NCBI RefSeq assembly: GCF_031877795.1
Contig: NC_133931.1
Location: forward strand, 24,736,264 to 24,800,263
DNA: 64,000 bases
Origin: Strix aluco
Lineage: Eukaryota; Chordata; Aves; Strigiformes; Strigidae
Reading direction: 5' to 3'
Shown: positions 37,101-49,100 of the stretch, piece after piece
Numbering within the stretch: position 1 is the first letter of the stretch
How the letters are laid out: each line of letters begins with the position of its first letter
The notes under the pieces: model-generated
The model's database searches: none
What the model was told of the DNA's origin: nothing
What the model saw: the letters and a program-made list of their open reading frames with translations, nothing else
Made by a program: the position numbers and the translations under genes

Positions 37101-40100
37101 GATAAGATGGAAAAGTTACCAAGAAAAAAAAAAAAAGAAAACCCAATATCTTCGCTAAGATTAAAAGACAACTGACAAGGGATGGGACTTCACTGCAGGT
37201 AGAATATGAAATGCTGGACCAGCTGAATAGCTGTTTGTTGGCAGACGCAGACTGTCATGATACTTTTCTGCAACTCAGAAGAAGAGGAAGTGCGCGTTAC
37301 ATGTGCACACTAGCAAGATGTGAATGCTGGTATCCATGTGGAGCCAGAGCCCTTTGAAGATTCTCTGATTAAAGACATTGCTCTGGGAATGTTTATAAGC
37401 ACAGTTCTGCAGAAAAACAGATCCAGCATTTAAATCCCACTCCCAGATCTCATGTAGACTATTGCATGGGACTAACTAATCACCCGCTTTACTTCAAGCA
37501 TTGAGTAGTTCTGCTTATATGCTTTTTTTCTTTTTTCTTGTCCCTGCTTCTTCCTATTCTCTCCTTCCTGTTTACCCTCTTGCAGGTTTTATCAGTTTCC
37601 ACTAGGGAAGGTCAGAACTCCTCTGCCTGGACTCAGTTGGAGGCCCTGAGAAGGGCTCAGAGAGTGAGTCATGCCAGGGGTATTCATTTGTGGTGTTCAC
37701 TCACTTTAAAGTATGATTGTCGTTACTACTCACTGGGAAAAGATGCCTCTGATCTAGTGGCCCAGTAATAATGTTATGCCTACAAACTGCCACACAAGGC
37801 CAGCTACCTGGTGAACATTGCCAAGTTTGTAGGATTTTTATGCCTCATTATGAAACATATCTTTAAAGCAGGACTTTTCTCCAAGTTGTCTTCTACTCTG
37901 ACATTTACTCTCCCAAAACCGGCTCAGTAGTTGGAAATCACAGGTCCCAAAGCACCTGTCAGAAACAAGAGCTCTTGCCCATGGTTGTCTGCCTCTGGGC
38001 TCCATCTCAGGCTTCAGTCTGTTTAACTGGCATGAGTCTAAGGGTCCTTCTCTCCATCCGTAGCCGAACTAATCACCTTCCACACATGTAGAATAACACA
38101 ATAACGCAAAGAATGGCTCTTCCAACATTACCAAAGAATATTCTTCCTCTTCTCAGAGGAATCATCCAGCAGGAATGAAAGGCCTAACTCTGCACTTCTC
38201 AAATAGGTCTTCTATTGCTTTGAGAAAGGAGTGCAAACAAAAGTGTTGACAGATTAATTACAGGCTACTTAGCTGATGTTATGTCCACAGAAGGAAATTA
38301 TCTGCATTGAACAAACAAGTAACTTATTAACCGTTGTGGATAAATGTATGTCAGATAGGATCCATTGGAGCAATTTGATAAAGTATGTAAGAATCTAAAT
38401 CCCACTTTGAAGAGAGATTTACGGCTTTACATTTTATCCCCACTGGCAGCATGGCCGGAGATGAAACTTCCATTGATTGGCTTCAGTGAGAGTTAAAAAT
38501 AAGCAAAATGAAATCCCCTGGCTGTCCAAGAGCACAAAGGAGCTCTTCCTGCTTCAGAGAACAAAATATCTAACTTGGGGTTATCATTTGCACTCATACG
38601 CTGGCAGTTTTTCCAAATTGGATGAACTTTTCCATGCTACTGCTGTCACAGTTTAAATTAGTGTAGAAAATTAATCTTCATCAATGGTGTGCTTGAGCAG
38701 TTGGCAGGAAAAGCAATCCCAGATTGGGAAAGTGGAAAAAATAATCTTCGGTTTACTATGGTTCGCTGCAGGGGAGCCACCTTACTGCCATGCCAAAATC
38801 TCCTACAGATACCTCCAGAAACTGAGGGGAGAGAAGTATTGGAAAAACACTTAGAGGAGGGAGATGATACTATATTCCCAAGTGACTCTGCTGTGATTAA
38901 GGTACACAGCTGGATCCCCACATCCTGGCATTATCAGCCACTGGTGCATAGGAGGGTCACATCTTCCCACCGTCTGGGGTCCAGGCCATTCCCCGACCCA
39001 GAACCAGCTCGTCCCCCCACCCCACAACACAGTCTGTTCATGGACCCAAGCTGGGTACATTCATGTGGTGTCAAAATTCGATCAAGGGCCACAGAAGGAG
39101 GACCTCTCGCCTAACAAGGACAGCAGGAGTATCCCATTCACAGCCTGCAGTGGGAAGGATGTCTGTTTGTTCCAGATGGCACAATTGCAAAAAGGATGGC
39201 TTAAACCACTTATGCTGAGTGGCAAAAATCAGATTATCTTGTAGCCAATAACTGTAGCTATCAGGTTAGTTACAGTTCAGATCTATGAGCACTGTTTACA
39301 AGAACTACTTTGATCGAGAGAACTAGCTGGAAGTTTCTGTGCTGGGAATTTCCCCTCCAGATCAGTCCACACTTAAGTTATTTTCATGACTTTTAGTGGT
39401 ATGAAAATTAGACAGTTAGTAGGAAGGCAGAGAGACAGCTGAATATTTTTAAAAATAAAAGTATTACTGAATTGGGGGCTGGTAACAGAGAGGGGTCTGC
39501 AGAGAGGATCTCACAAAGAGTGTGAGAGAAGGTATGACAGGTACAGGAGAGCGCCAGTGACCGGTGTTGGCAGAGCAGTCCCGTGTGAGGACAGAAAACA
39601 CAAACGCTCATCTCTTGGGAGGACTTATCAGTAGATTTCCACCATGTGACCAGCCAAGAAGAAGATGGATGAATACAACTGTTGAGACCTGTACACTCTT
39701 AACGTGAATTTACAGAGTCTTGATGGACTTGCTCTAGATAGAAACGAGGAAAACTAATTGTGAGACCCACCAAGGTCACAGAGCGCCAAGGAACAAGTAA
39801 CAAGAAGCAGGCCTGCATGGCTGGGCTTATGGAGTTATCCATTCTCCTGATCAAATCCGGATGTGATGTGTGAGCGTGCTTACACACCCTACCAGTGATA
39901 AATTAAGAAATGCAGTAAAACAAAAGATAATCTGGTTATTATTTTCAGAACAACTTTCTGGATTGGAGAACCAATTATAAACAATCACAGCTTCTTACTC
40001 TTTTGAACCAAATCCTAGTGCTCTATATTAAAGAAGTTTCTTTCTTTCCTAAGAAAGACACTTGTAATCCAAACATCTCAGAAGGGTTCACAGCTGCTGT

Positions 40101-43100
40101 AGCCAGCAAGTAACTGTCGACCCTTCCTATCTCTCCTGCCATAGCATCCCAGCTAGTAAGGATTTGATTGTTCTTCTTGAGAAAATCTTCCCAGTCATTA
40201 ATGTCATATTTCCATTCTAACTGAAACTCTTAGATATATTTTTCAAGGGTTCTGAGCAGGTAAAACAGGCAACTCCTAGTTCAAAAGTTAGAAGAGGGAA
40301 AATAATGGTCTTTATGAAGGCATAAGTAAATTTGTATTTATCTAGCGATGGAATATCCAAGACTTTGATTTTGCCAAGATGTTAACAGACCAGAGATAAG
40401 AATAACTATTGTAGCTGACATGCCTTCTCTTACAACAGACATAGGTCTCCCTTCAAAAAATGGCACCCAGCAATCATTGAGTAATCATAACATGAATGCA
40501 ACTGTTTATGGCTATTTAATTGTCTGTAATTAATTAGAGAACAGGATTTTACCCATTCCTTTTCCATTTTCAATGCAAATCCTGCAGGTATATAGAATTT
40601 GAATTCACAGATGAATTTGTTGATTTATAACTGAAGGCAGAGATTTCTTTTTTCCCCTGAGTGCAGATTATAATAGAAATAAGCTATACATTTCATTTTT
40701 AAGATATTTTTTGAAGACAGATCTCCCAAAAAATTGTAAGACACAGTAATAAAACATTTGTAGTAATAAATTTCATAGCTTCATCGAAAATATTTATGTA
40801 ACTGCAGAAAGCTTTTGAATTTCTAATCATCTCAATACATATAATAGATCTTTTAAGTTTGGCAGTAAACTAACCCATGTTCTATCCCATATCTAAACTC
40901 CATTCTAAATGTTTTTTGTAATACAGTGTCTAGCACTTGCAACCCTAATAACTTTTAAAACAAATCTTGTGTTCAGGGTGTAGATGAGATACATTAGTTA
41001 CTATGCAGTACAAGAGATATTAGCAGGTAGCAGCTGGGATCTGATTGCTAGATTTTGGAAGTGTTGGGATATAATTGAAACTTGTTACTCTAAATTGTAG
41101 GTATTATGACCAGTCCCATATTAAAGCTTAGATTTTCGTTTCCATTTGTACAGATTGGTATTCTTTCAGCTAATACTGATGATAAGTATATATCAAAAAA
41201 ACATCCCTGAAGATGAGAACATGCCCGGCGGATATGACCTGCAGCTCTGCTGGAATTCAGGTAGCAGGTTTGATTCTAAAAATGATGCATTTCTTTCAAA
41301 GCAGAGGGCAAAGATTGACCCACATTTTTTAAGAAACGTGTAGTTTATAATTTAAAGGCATGTTGGCGTGAAGGAGCCCTGCTGGAAGAAGTTTCCCAGC
41401 ATCAATAAAAATGAAAAAACATCATTTTAATACAAAAGTACACTTGAGTGTTGGGGGAATACTGTACAATTCAACAGACAGCAGTGACCTATCACAGCAT
41501 TTCAAAATTTCATGAGGTTTCTTCAAGAGTTCTAAACTCTCAAAGGTCCTCAGCACTCAACTTTCAAAGCCCTATTCTTCCACACTTCATTTTGAAACCG
41601 TTTTTATCCAATTGTGTTGAGCTTAATTTTTTACAGTCATGTGAAGAGGAGTTTTTGCTGATGTCTCTCAATGTAGGCATAGAAAACAAGTCTTTCTGAG
41701 TCTGTGATTTGTGGGGGTGAAGGGAGGGGAGAACAATCTTCTGATTCACAGTGGAGAATGATGATGATTTAACCCTACAAACAGTTCTTCCTTGCTGAAG
41801 CTCAGCAATGAGCCGAAGAAAGAAAGAGGCTGCTTAGGAGCACATCAGCTCCTCCATCACATTTCTGAGTGCACTGTGCTGGTGGGTGTCCATGGAGCTT
41901 GTCAGGGAAGGATGTGCAAGAGGTGGAGACCGGCTGTGTCACCTAGGGGTGAAGGAGCTCATCCTGACTGGAGAGAAGCAGTCAGACATGGGTTTCAATG
42001 AAACTTGCCTCCACCCCAAATAAATAATTCAAAACCCAGGCTGTTAGTGACTCTCTCTCCTCCTGCCTCTCTGGCTGGGCCTGAGAAGCTCTTCCACATC
42101 AGCACTGTTCCTGAGCTTTTCTGTACCCCTGAAGAAGAATTTTTGGGTGTATTTTTTGTTAGTTGATCAATTCCCAAACAGCTCTTTCTATAGGACCTGA
42201 TCTAACAAAACCTCATTGAACTTACTTAGAAAGCATGAACAACAAATACATCATACCTGAAAGCAAGAGATTCTGACTATATTCAAATTAAGGAGGTGTA
42301 AATACTGGGGAAAGAAAAAGAGTTCATTGATCAGGGCACTAGCTAGGAGTGCACAGCCTTTCTCAAAACCTGCTGCTGCCATAGCTGTCTTGTAAGATCA
42401 AGATAAGCAAAGTCAAATTAAACTCTCAGTGCAAGAATATGTCATTTGTAAATGTGATAAAAGGACTTGCTTTCCTCACAGAAACACTTACAAGCACTTT
42501 AAAGATGAGGAAGCAGCTCAGAGCACTTTGCTAATTACTAAATACAAAAGTATGGAGAGGAGTTTTGGTAACCAGTCATCTCTGAAGACCAAAGCCTTTT
42601 GCTTTGTAAAGGCAGCAGTGGAGCAGGTGGTTTTAATGTAGCTTTAAAAGCAACCTTGCTAAGTTTAGTTTTCCAGATAATCCAGCTGACACTCTCCCAC
42701 CAACAAGCCTGCCAGTTCTGTGGGTTGTAGAGTTAGCAATATTTAAAGCTGAGTTGCAGCTACCCACAGGCTGAACAAAAGAGCTGTCAAAATTATTTCG
42801 CATTAAAACTCCTGGTTTTACTCAAAGCAGATTCCAGTAAAGAAAGTAGTAATACTTCTTAGCTCTCAATAAACCCATATTTTTATACTTAAATGTCCTG
42901 GTTGCCAGCTCTGATCATAGTCCATAAAACTTCTTATGCTTTTCTTAAAGCTCCAGGTCCTGAAGACAAGTAACTATGCAAGAGTTACAACTTTCATGTA
43001 AAAGTAGTAACAGTTTTCTAAGCTCTTGTGGCTGCACAGGAACCACTCATTCCAATGGTTTACAGTTGATGGTCTAATACTTCAGTGTGTGTAGATCACC

Positions 43101-46100
43101 CATGACTAAGAAAACCTGAGGAAGGCAATCCTGAAATTTTACCCAGATGATCCAAAGGACCAAGTTCATGTTGCCCTCATTCTGTTACATAAATGATGTA
43201 AAGACTCTTGTTACATAAGTCAGTGGAGTCATCCCAGGGACTGATTTGGCACAGAGCCCCCACAGTGTGTAGCCTGGGTGGAACCAAGCAGCTCCACAGA
43301 GATACTGCTGCAAACAGAACTAGCTCTTTCCAGGCACTCTCTCTTCTTGTATTCCTTCAGTGTCTTCTGCAACAAGCAAGACACTGCTTAGCAGTCATGC
43401 CCTGCACATCTGCATGTCAGCATTGAACTATTATAAAGTGAACTGACACATTCCATTCTTTGAGGTTAAAATCTGCTTATTCATTTCTTCCATGTCGATC
43501 TTTGTTTCATTCTGTCTCCTTACTATACAAAACCCATCATGCTCTGGGAGATGAATCACTGAACTTTTGTTGTCTTTTAGCTCCTCTCTGTGAGTGTGTA
43601 AAGCACTACACCAGATGCTGAGTGTCCTGAATCACAGTTTCTATACCTAAATCCACATTTCATAGCGGGTGTAGACCACAGCATCCCTGGGTCCTAATCA
43701 GTCCCCCCACTGTCCAGATCATTACACATCTGGAGAGCTCAAAACTGGGGGTTATTCCTAGGGCCACAAGGTAAATTCTGGTTTAACATATAATCTTTGA
43801 CAGATTATGCATAAAATAAACCCAATATTTTAGCAATAGATGTGATTTGTAAACATAGCACACCAGTCTGTTGAATCTCAAGTCTAAACATAACCAACAG
43901 ATGAGGACTCTCAAAGGAATTAAGATGGTTAACTAAGGATTCAGAAATTAATATAAAATAAAGCTATTAATGAATAATATTAGACAAATGTTTGTGATCT
44001 AACATCCTTACCGCAGTGTCATTGGTGGTAATGTACACCAACACATCTGAGTTGTTTCTGCCATTAATGTACCGGTAACAGTTCCACACACAGCTTATCA
44101 AGTAACCCTGGAAAGAAAAGGGATTTGTTATTCTGTGCAGAATATAAAACATATATATTTTTCTGTTAGAGCATTCCTATTCTTATATAAATAAGAATAT
44201 GAGCCTGATAGAACCATGGGACAGTCACTTTGCTGGTTGCAGTGACTGTAAGTATGTGTAGGAGCTCTGTGAGTAATCACTGTTCCTCATACGGATAGAG
44301 TTGGGGTTCTTCAGTCTTGAAAAGAGAAGGCTCCAGGGAGACCTTACTGTGGCCTTTCAGTGTATAAAAGGGGCTTCTAAGAAAGATGGAGAGAGACTTT
44401 TTACCAAGGCTTGTAATGACAGGACAAGGAGCAATGGTTTTAAACTGAAAGAGGATAGATTTACATTGGATGTGAGAAAGAAACATTTTACAATGAGGGT
44501 GGTGAGACACTGGAAGAGGTTGCCCAGAGAAACTGTGTTCAAGGTCAGGTTGGATGGGGCTTTGAGCAATCTGATCTAGTGAAAGATGTCCCTGCCCACA
44601 GGAGGGGGGTTGGACAAAGGTCCCTTCCAACCCAAACCATTCTGTGATTATGAATACTCATGTTGCACTATGCCCATCTAGGCAGAGATACTGCAATCTA
44701 GACTTGTCTGAATGTTTACTATTCCAGATATTTAATATTACAGCATACTTAATGTAGACTAATTGTTTTGAAAAGAAGCAGTTCCTTTGGGCCTGAATAT
44801 AGCTAAAGTAACATGATTTTGTATGTATAACTTCCATTTTACTTAAATGAGCAGATCCCATATGCTGGCTTGCTTTCTTACACCTCTCTACAAATACAGA
44901 GATATTTGGGTTCAGTCAGACACTTGTTACTGTGCATGGGATACTGTGTACCAGCAGGGGTGAGTTTCACAACATAAAATGAAGGTACAAGTTAGACTGT
45001 GACAAAAAAAGAGAAGGTGCTGCAGATGCAGAACGTCTCAGGGACAGAAGCAAAAAGTAAACAGAAATGAGTTTTGGATTCCTCCATGGTAAGGATGTTT
45101 AAATATCATCAACTGGGAGTTAGTAGTATTAGAAAGTGGAAGCAAATCCCAGTAAAAAGAGCAGAAGCACACTGGGGACTGAAGAATCATCAAGCAAATT
45201 ACAGGAAACCCTCCTTGTCTTGTGAATTGAAGCCTGGCCAATGACTGTGTGGTGATCCTGTATATCACCTGCATTGTTTCAATACTCTGTTTCACTTAAT
45301 CTGACATTAAATCAATGTATTCCATATGACTGGAATGGTGTGGGGTCTTTCTATTCTTGCCTCACTAGAGAAAATTGCCAGTGTAAATGTTTTTATTGAA
45401 ATTTGAAAAATTATTACTGTTATTACAAATACTTCATTTTTTTCAGTATAAAGCAAAAAACCTTTTATTGCAGCAGTAATCCTACTACAGGATCATAAAC
45501 TTCACTGGTTTTGTTCCTGGAGCTCACTTTGCTCTGGGTAGGGCTGCTGCCTGGCAAGCAACTAGTTGTCTCCACTTTTTTTTTTAACTGGTTGGCCAAA
45601 GTGCTCACATCCATCATCTCCTTCACCAGCAGGAGAGATTCTAGTCTGGCCAACAGAGATGAGCAAAGTGACTGGAAGGAAGGCAGGAGGCAGTAGCACA
45701 TGTGGAGGAGCTGGAGTCAGATCCTTAGCATGCCAGGGCCAAGGCTGGTGGGACTAAGCAGTTTCCTCTGGAGCTTTCTGCTTCCCATGTAGTCACACAT
45801 GACAGTGATGAGAACAATGTGTTTTGATAGTGCTCAACTTATATTTTTACTTAGCAGGTTCTGCATAGCAATTCTTTCACAAACCTAGCGCGTGCAAATT
45901 AAACTGCCAGCACTGATTGGATTTGCATGTGTGTCTCACTCTGAGTGAGTCATATTTTTGTGACTCACTTGCACTGATGACCTTCCAAAAGCCTCTTATC
46001 CTTTTGAGCTGCCCTGTGCTTCTTCCCTCTCCAGAGCTGTCACACATGAGCTGTGTTTTTCAGGATGCCACATGACTCACTGATGCTTGCAGATCAGGAA

Positions 46101-49100
46101 GCATTTTTTCCACCAGGGCCAAGCTGGCTGAAATCCAGTAAGTTTGCTTCCTCTTCTTTACAGCAGCTTACCAGACCCTGCATGACTTGGAGATGTTGCA
46201 GACAATACTTTTGACCATCAAATGAGGAGAGCAAAAGGCCTCTGGAGTGAGTTGAGTCCCAAGGGAAAGTTAGACTAGCTCTATAGCCCAAGCTGTGGGC
46301 TATACCAGCCTGCTCCAGGCTACTGAAACAAGTAGAGTAAAGGCACATACGTAAAGAACTGTATCTTTTCCAGAATTAAATAAAATGGCATTGATAATTA
46401 TAAATAGTAGTAAGCAGTTCAGTATCTTTCAATGCTCAGATACAATGTGCTAAGGCATAAGAGCTAGTAGAGAACAGAGACTTGAATACAGTACATTTCT
46501 GTGGGGACTCAGCCCATCTTTATAAGAAACCCTTTACATTAAGCCTATCTATTTGCAAATCAGTTTCTATACTCCTTCTGTCAAAATCCAAACTGAGGGA
46601 AGCCCTGTTTCAGATAATACAGCCTGGAGATTTATTTTTAGATGATCCCATTCCATTACACGTGGTGAATAAAACCCATTTAACCCCACAATGAGCACCT
46701 ACAGCTCTTCCAGCTCTGAGCCCTAGCTCTAATCAGCCCTGCTTCTGCATGCACAGGCTGTTTCTCAGTGGGTGAGGTTCATTCCAGCCCTTGAATTAAA
46801 GAGCTCATGAACCAGCACACACCAAGTAATTGGCCCCGAGACACTGACCCACATATGGCTGGGAGTGGCAGCAGCTCGGATCATGTCCTTGTCCAAGTAC
46901 TTTGGATATGTGCTGCTGGCCTGCAACTCATGAGTCATGGAAAGTTGTTTTCTTCGACCTGTAACTTTTTCTTTAAACTTGTTCCTAATCATTATTTTCT
47001 ACCAGTGCTGCTGCACCGTTAAATGGGATTGCTGATTCAGTTACCAATTTTTTTTCCTGAAAAACTTGGCTGAGGTTTCAAGTACTGTTTTAAAATGTGT
47101 GGCTGGATGCACAATATATAAATATATTGATTTTTCTCTCAGGAGACCAATGTTCACATTTGAATAGGCCCTGCATAAAAGGCATTAAGTCACTTCAGCC
47201 TAATCCACCCTTAGTGGTATTCCCACATACCACAGCACAGGCTGCTGACAGACACCTTTTGTTGGGGCAGCCCCAAGTAGCCACCATGTGAAAGGATGGG
47301 TGTGCAAGAAGGGCTGAATGTGGAAACAGGCACTGTGCCTACTTCTACCAGCTTTCAGTCTTCCCCTTTGAATGGTGAGAAATGACTTGAGTCCCTAAGG
47401 AACTGAAACCCACAAAACTTTATAACCCTGCCTCTCGCCATTGTTATTGCGTATGCACTTGTTAAGCAGCATAATAACAGTAACATACTGCACGACTTCT
47501 GCTCATCAGACACGTGCCCAGCCAGCTGACTGACCAGCATCTTTGTGGAAATTAGAGGTTGCTGTATCTTGCTGTTTCTTATAACACAGCAAGGAAAAGT
47601 CTATGCCAATCTGGGTCACTGAAGCCCTCTGGGCAGCTCCCTCACTGGCAGCAAGCGGAGGGTGAATGCGGCAGACCCAACAGAGACCCTCAGGTTAGGA
47701 GCCGTCTGCACTGAGTCCCATTTTATTCTCCAGCTGTTTCTAATTTTCTATTTACAGATCTGGGCTGGTCTTCAGTAACTGGTGAAAATGAGTTAAAAAT
47801 CTACACAAACTGAAATTTATATGAAGATTTTAGAGGGATGCTAATGGCAGACCAGTTGGCCACGTGTATTTCACATGTTGGTGCTGCAGAAGGAGAAAAA
47901 ATGGGTTGCTGTGCTGATGAAATCTACAATTAAATTAATCTTCTCAGCACAGCAGACTATGTATCTTGTGAGTGTAAAAAGGCTGTACAAGAACTGCTCC
48001 TTATAACTGCAAAGAAATGCTGCGATTGAAAAGAATTAATGATGTCAAACCAAACCACTGGCCTGCAACACTTTAAATGGCACCTTATATGGGCCAGGAC
48101 ATCATCTGTTGGTTCCCAGTCATACATGCTAGGGCATGCAATTTAAAGCAAATGACCCCTGCTTTAGAGATGGTTCTATAAGTGCCCTGCCACCAGCAAG
48201 CCCAGTGCTGGGACTTGTCTCAGGCTCTCATGGAACAGGTTGCAACCTCATGGCTCTGTGTTGGCCATTCCTGGGAGTGGGGATCAGAGCTTGGCTGCTG
48301 GAGCTGTGTTCATGGTGCCGACTGCTGCCCCATCACCCTTGCAGAAAGGTAGCAGACACTGGGGCAATGTGCCAGGTTCCCCCTGCCAAGAGGCATCCCC
48401 CTGGGCTGAGACATGAAATCTGTCAGGGTGAGCACAGAGCTTCATTTTACATTGCCCTTTGCCATCTGCTGAGGATATCAGGACATGCACTGTGGTCTTA
48501 TCTCCAGGCTTGACACCTTGTACATGCAGATTATTGGCATATTATGGAGACTAGGGTTAATATTCAGTTTGCTGAAGACCAGCCTGTCTCACTGAAATGC
48601 AATACCTTTCAGCTGCCCCACTGGCAACTACCTCTTCCTACCTCCTTTCCAGAAAAAGAAAGGCCAAAAAGGAAGAGAAGAGGCCATACTCTCAGCTGCA
48701 GAGTGCTCAGGGCAGCCTGGGGAAAAGGTTTATTCTGGTTGTATTTGTGCTCACCTGAGCCTAGCTCATTTGGGCCTGGGGGGCTTCACCCATGGTGGGG
48801 AGGGGGATGTTGAGGCCTCAACCATTCTGTCTCAGCAGCTGGGGCTGGCCAGAGGAAACCAAGGCCCTGTTCCCTAAACCAGCTGCAGAGGAGAGAGCGA
48901 TTCAAAAACCACTGTGTTGGCTATATGCCAATTTGAAGTCTTGTGTACATATATATAAGTACATTTGTGCTGCTCAATGTCCTTCCTCAGCCACATAGGA
49001 ATCACCATGTTTCATGGTATGTAACTCTGGTTCGGTCTCTAGACAAACACAGTAAATGGAATAACACATTTTGGTCTACTCTGAAAAAGATTCTGTGTGA

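Larger units (their letters stand above)
25142..44011 (-). other. LAPTM4B: LAPTM4B intron 6
   Basis: At 18.9 kb this is the longest intron in the window. It contains SINE relics, a pair of hairpins, a decayed CR1 near 33 kb, a GC-richer patch near 35.8-36.15 kb, and otherwise unique AT-rich sequence. No nested gene was recognised. The longest unexplained frame is 141 codons on the plus strand at 38689-39114. Confidence 0.9.
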
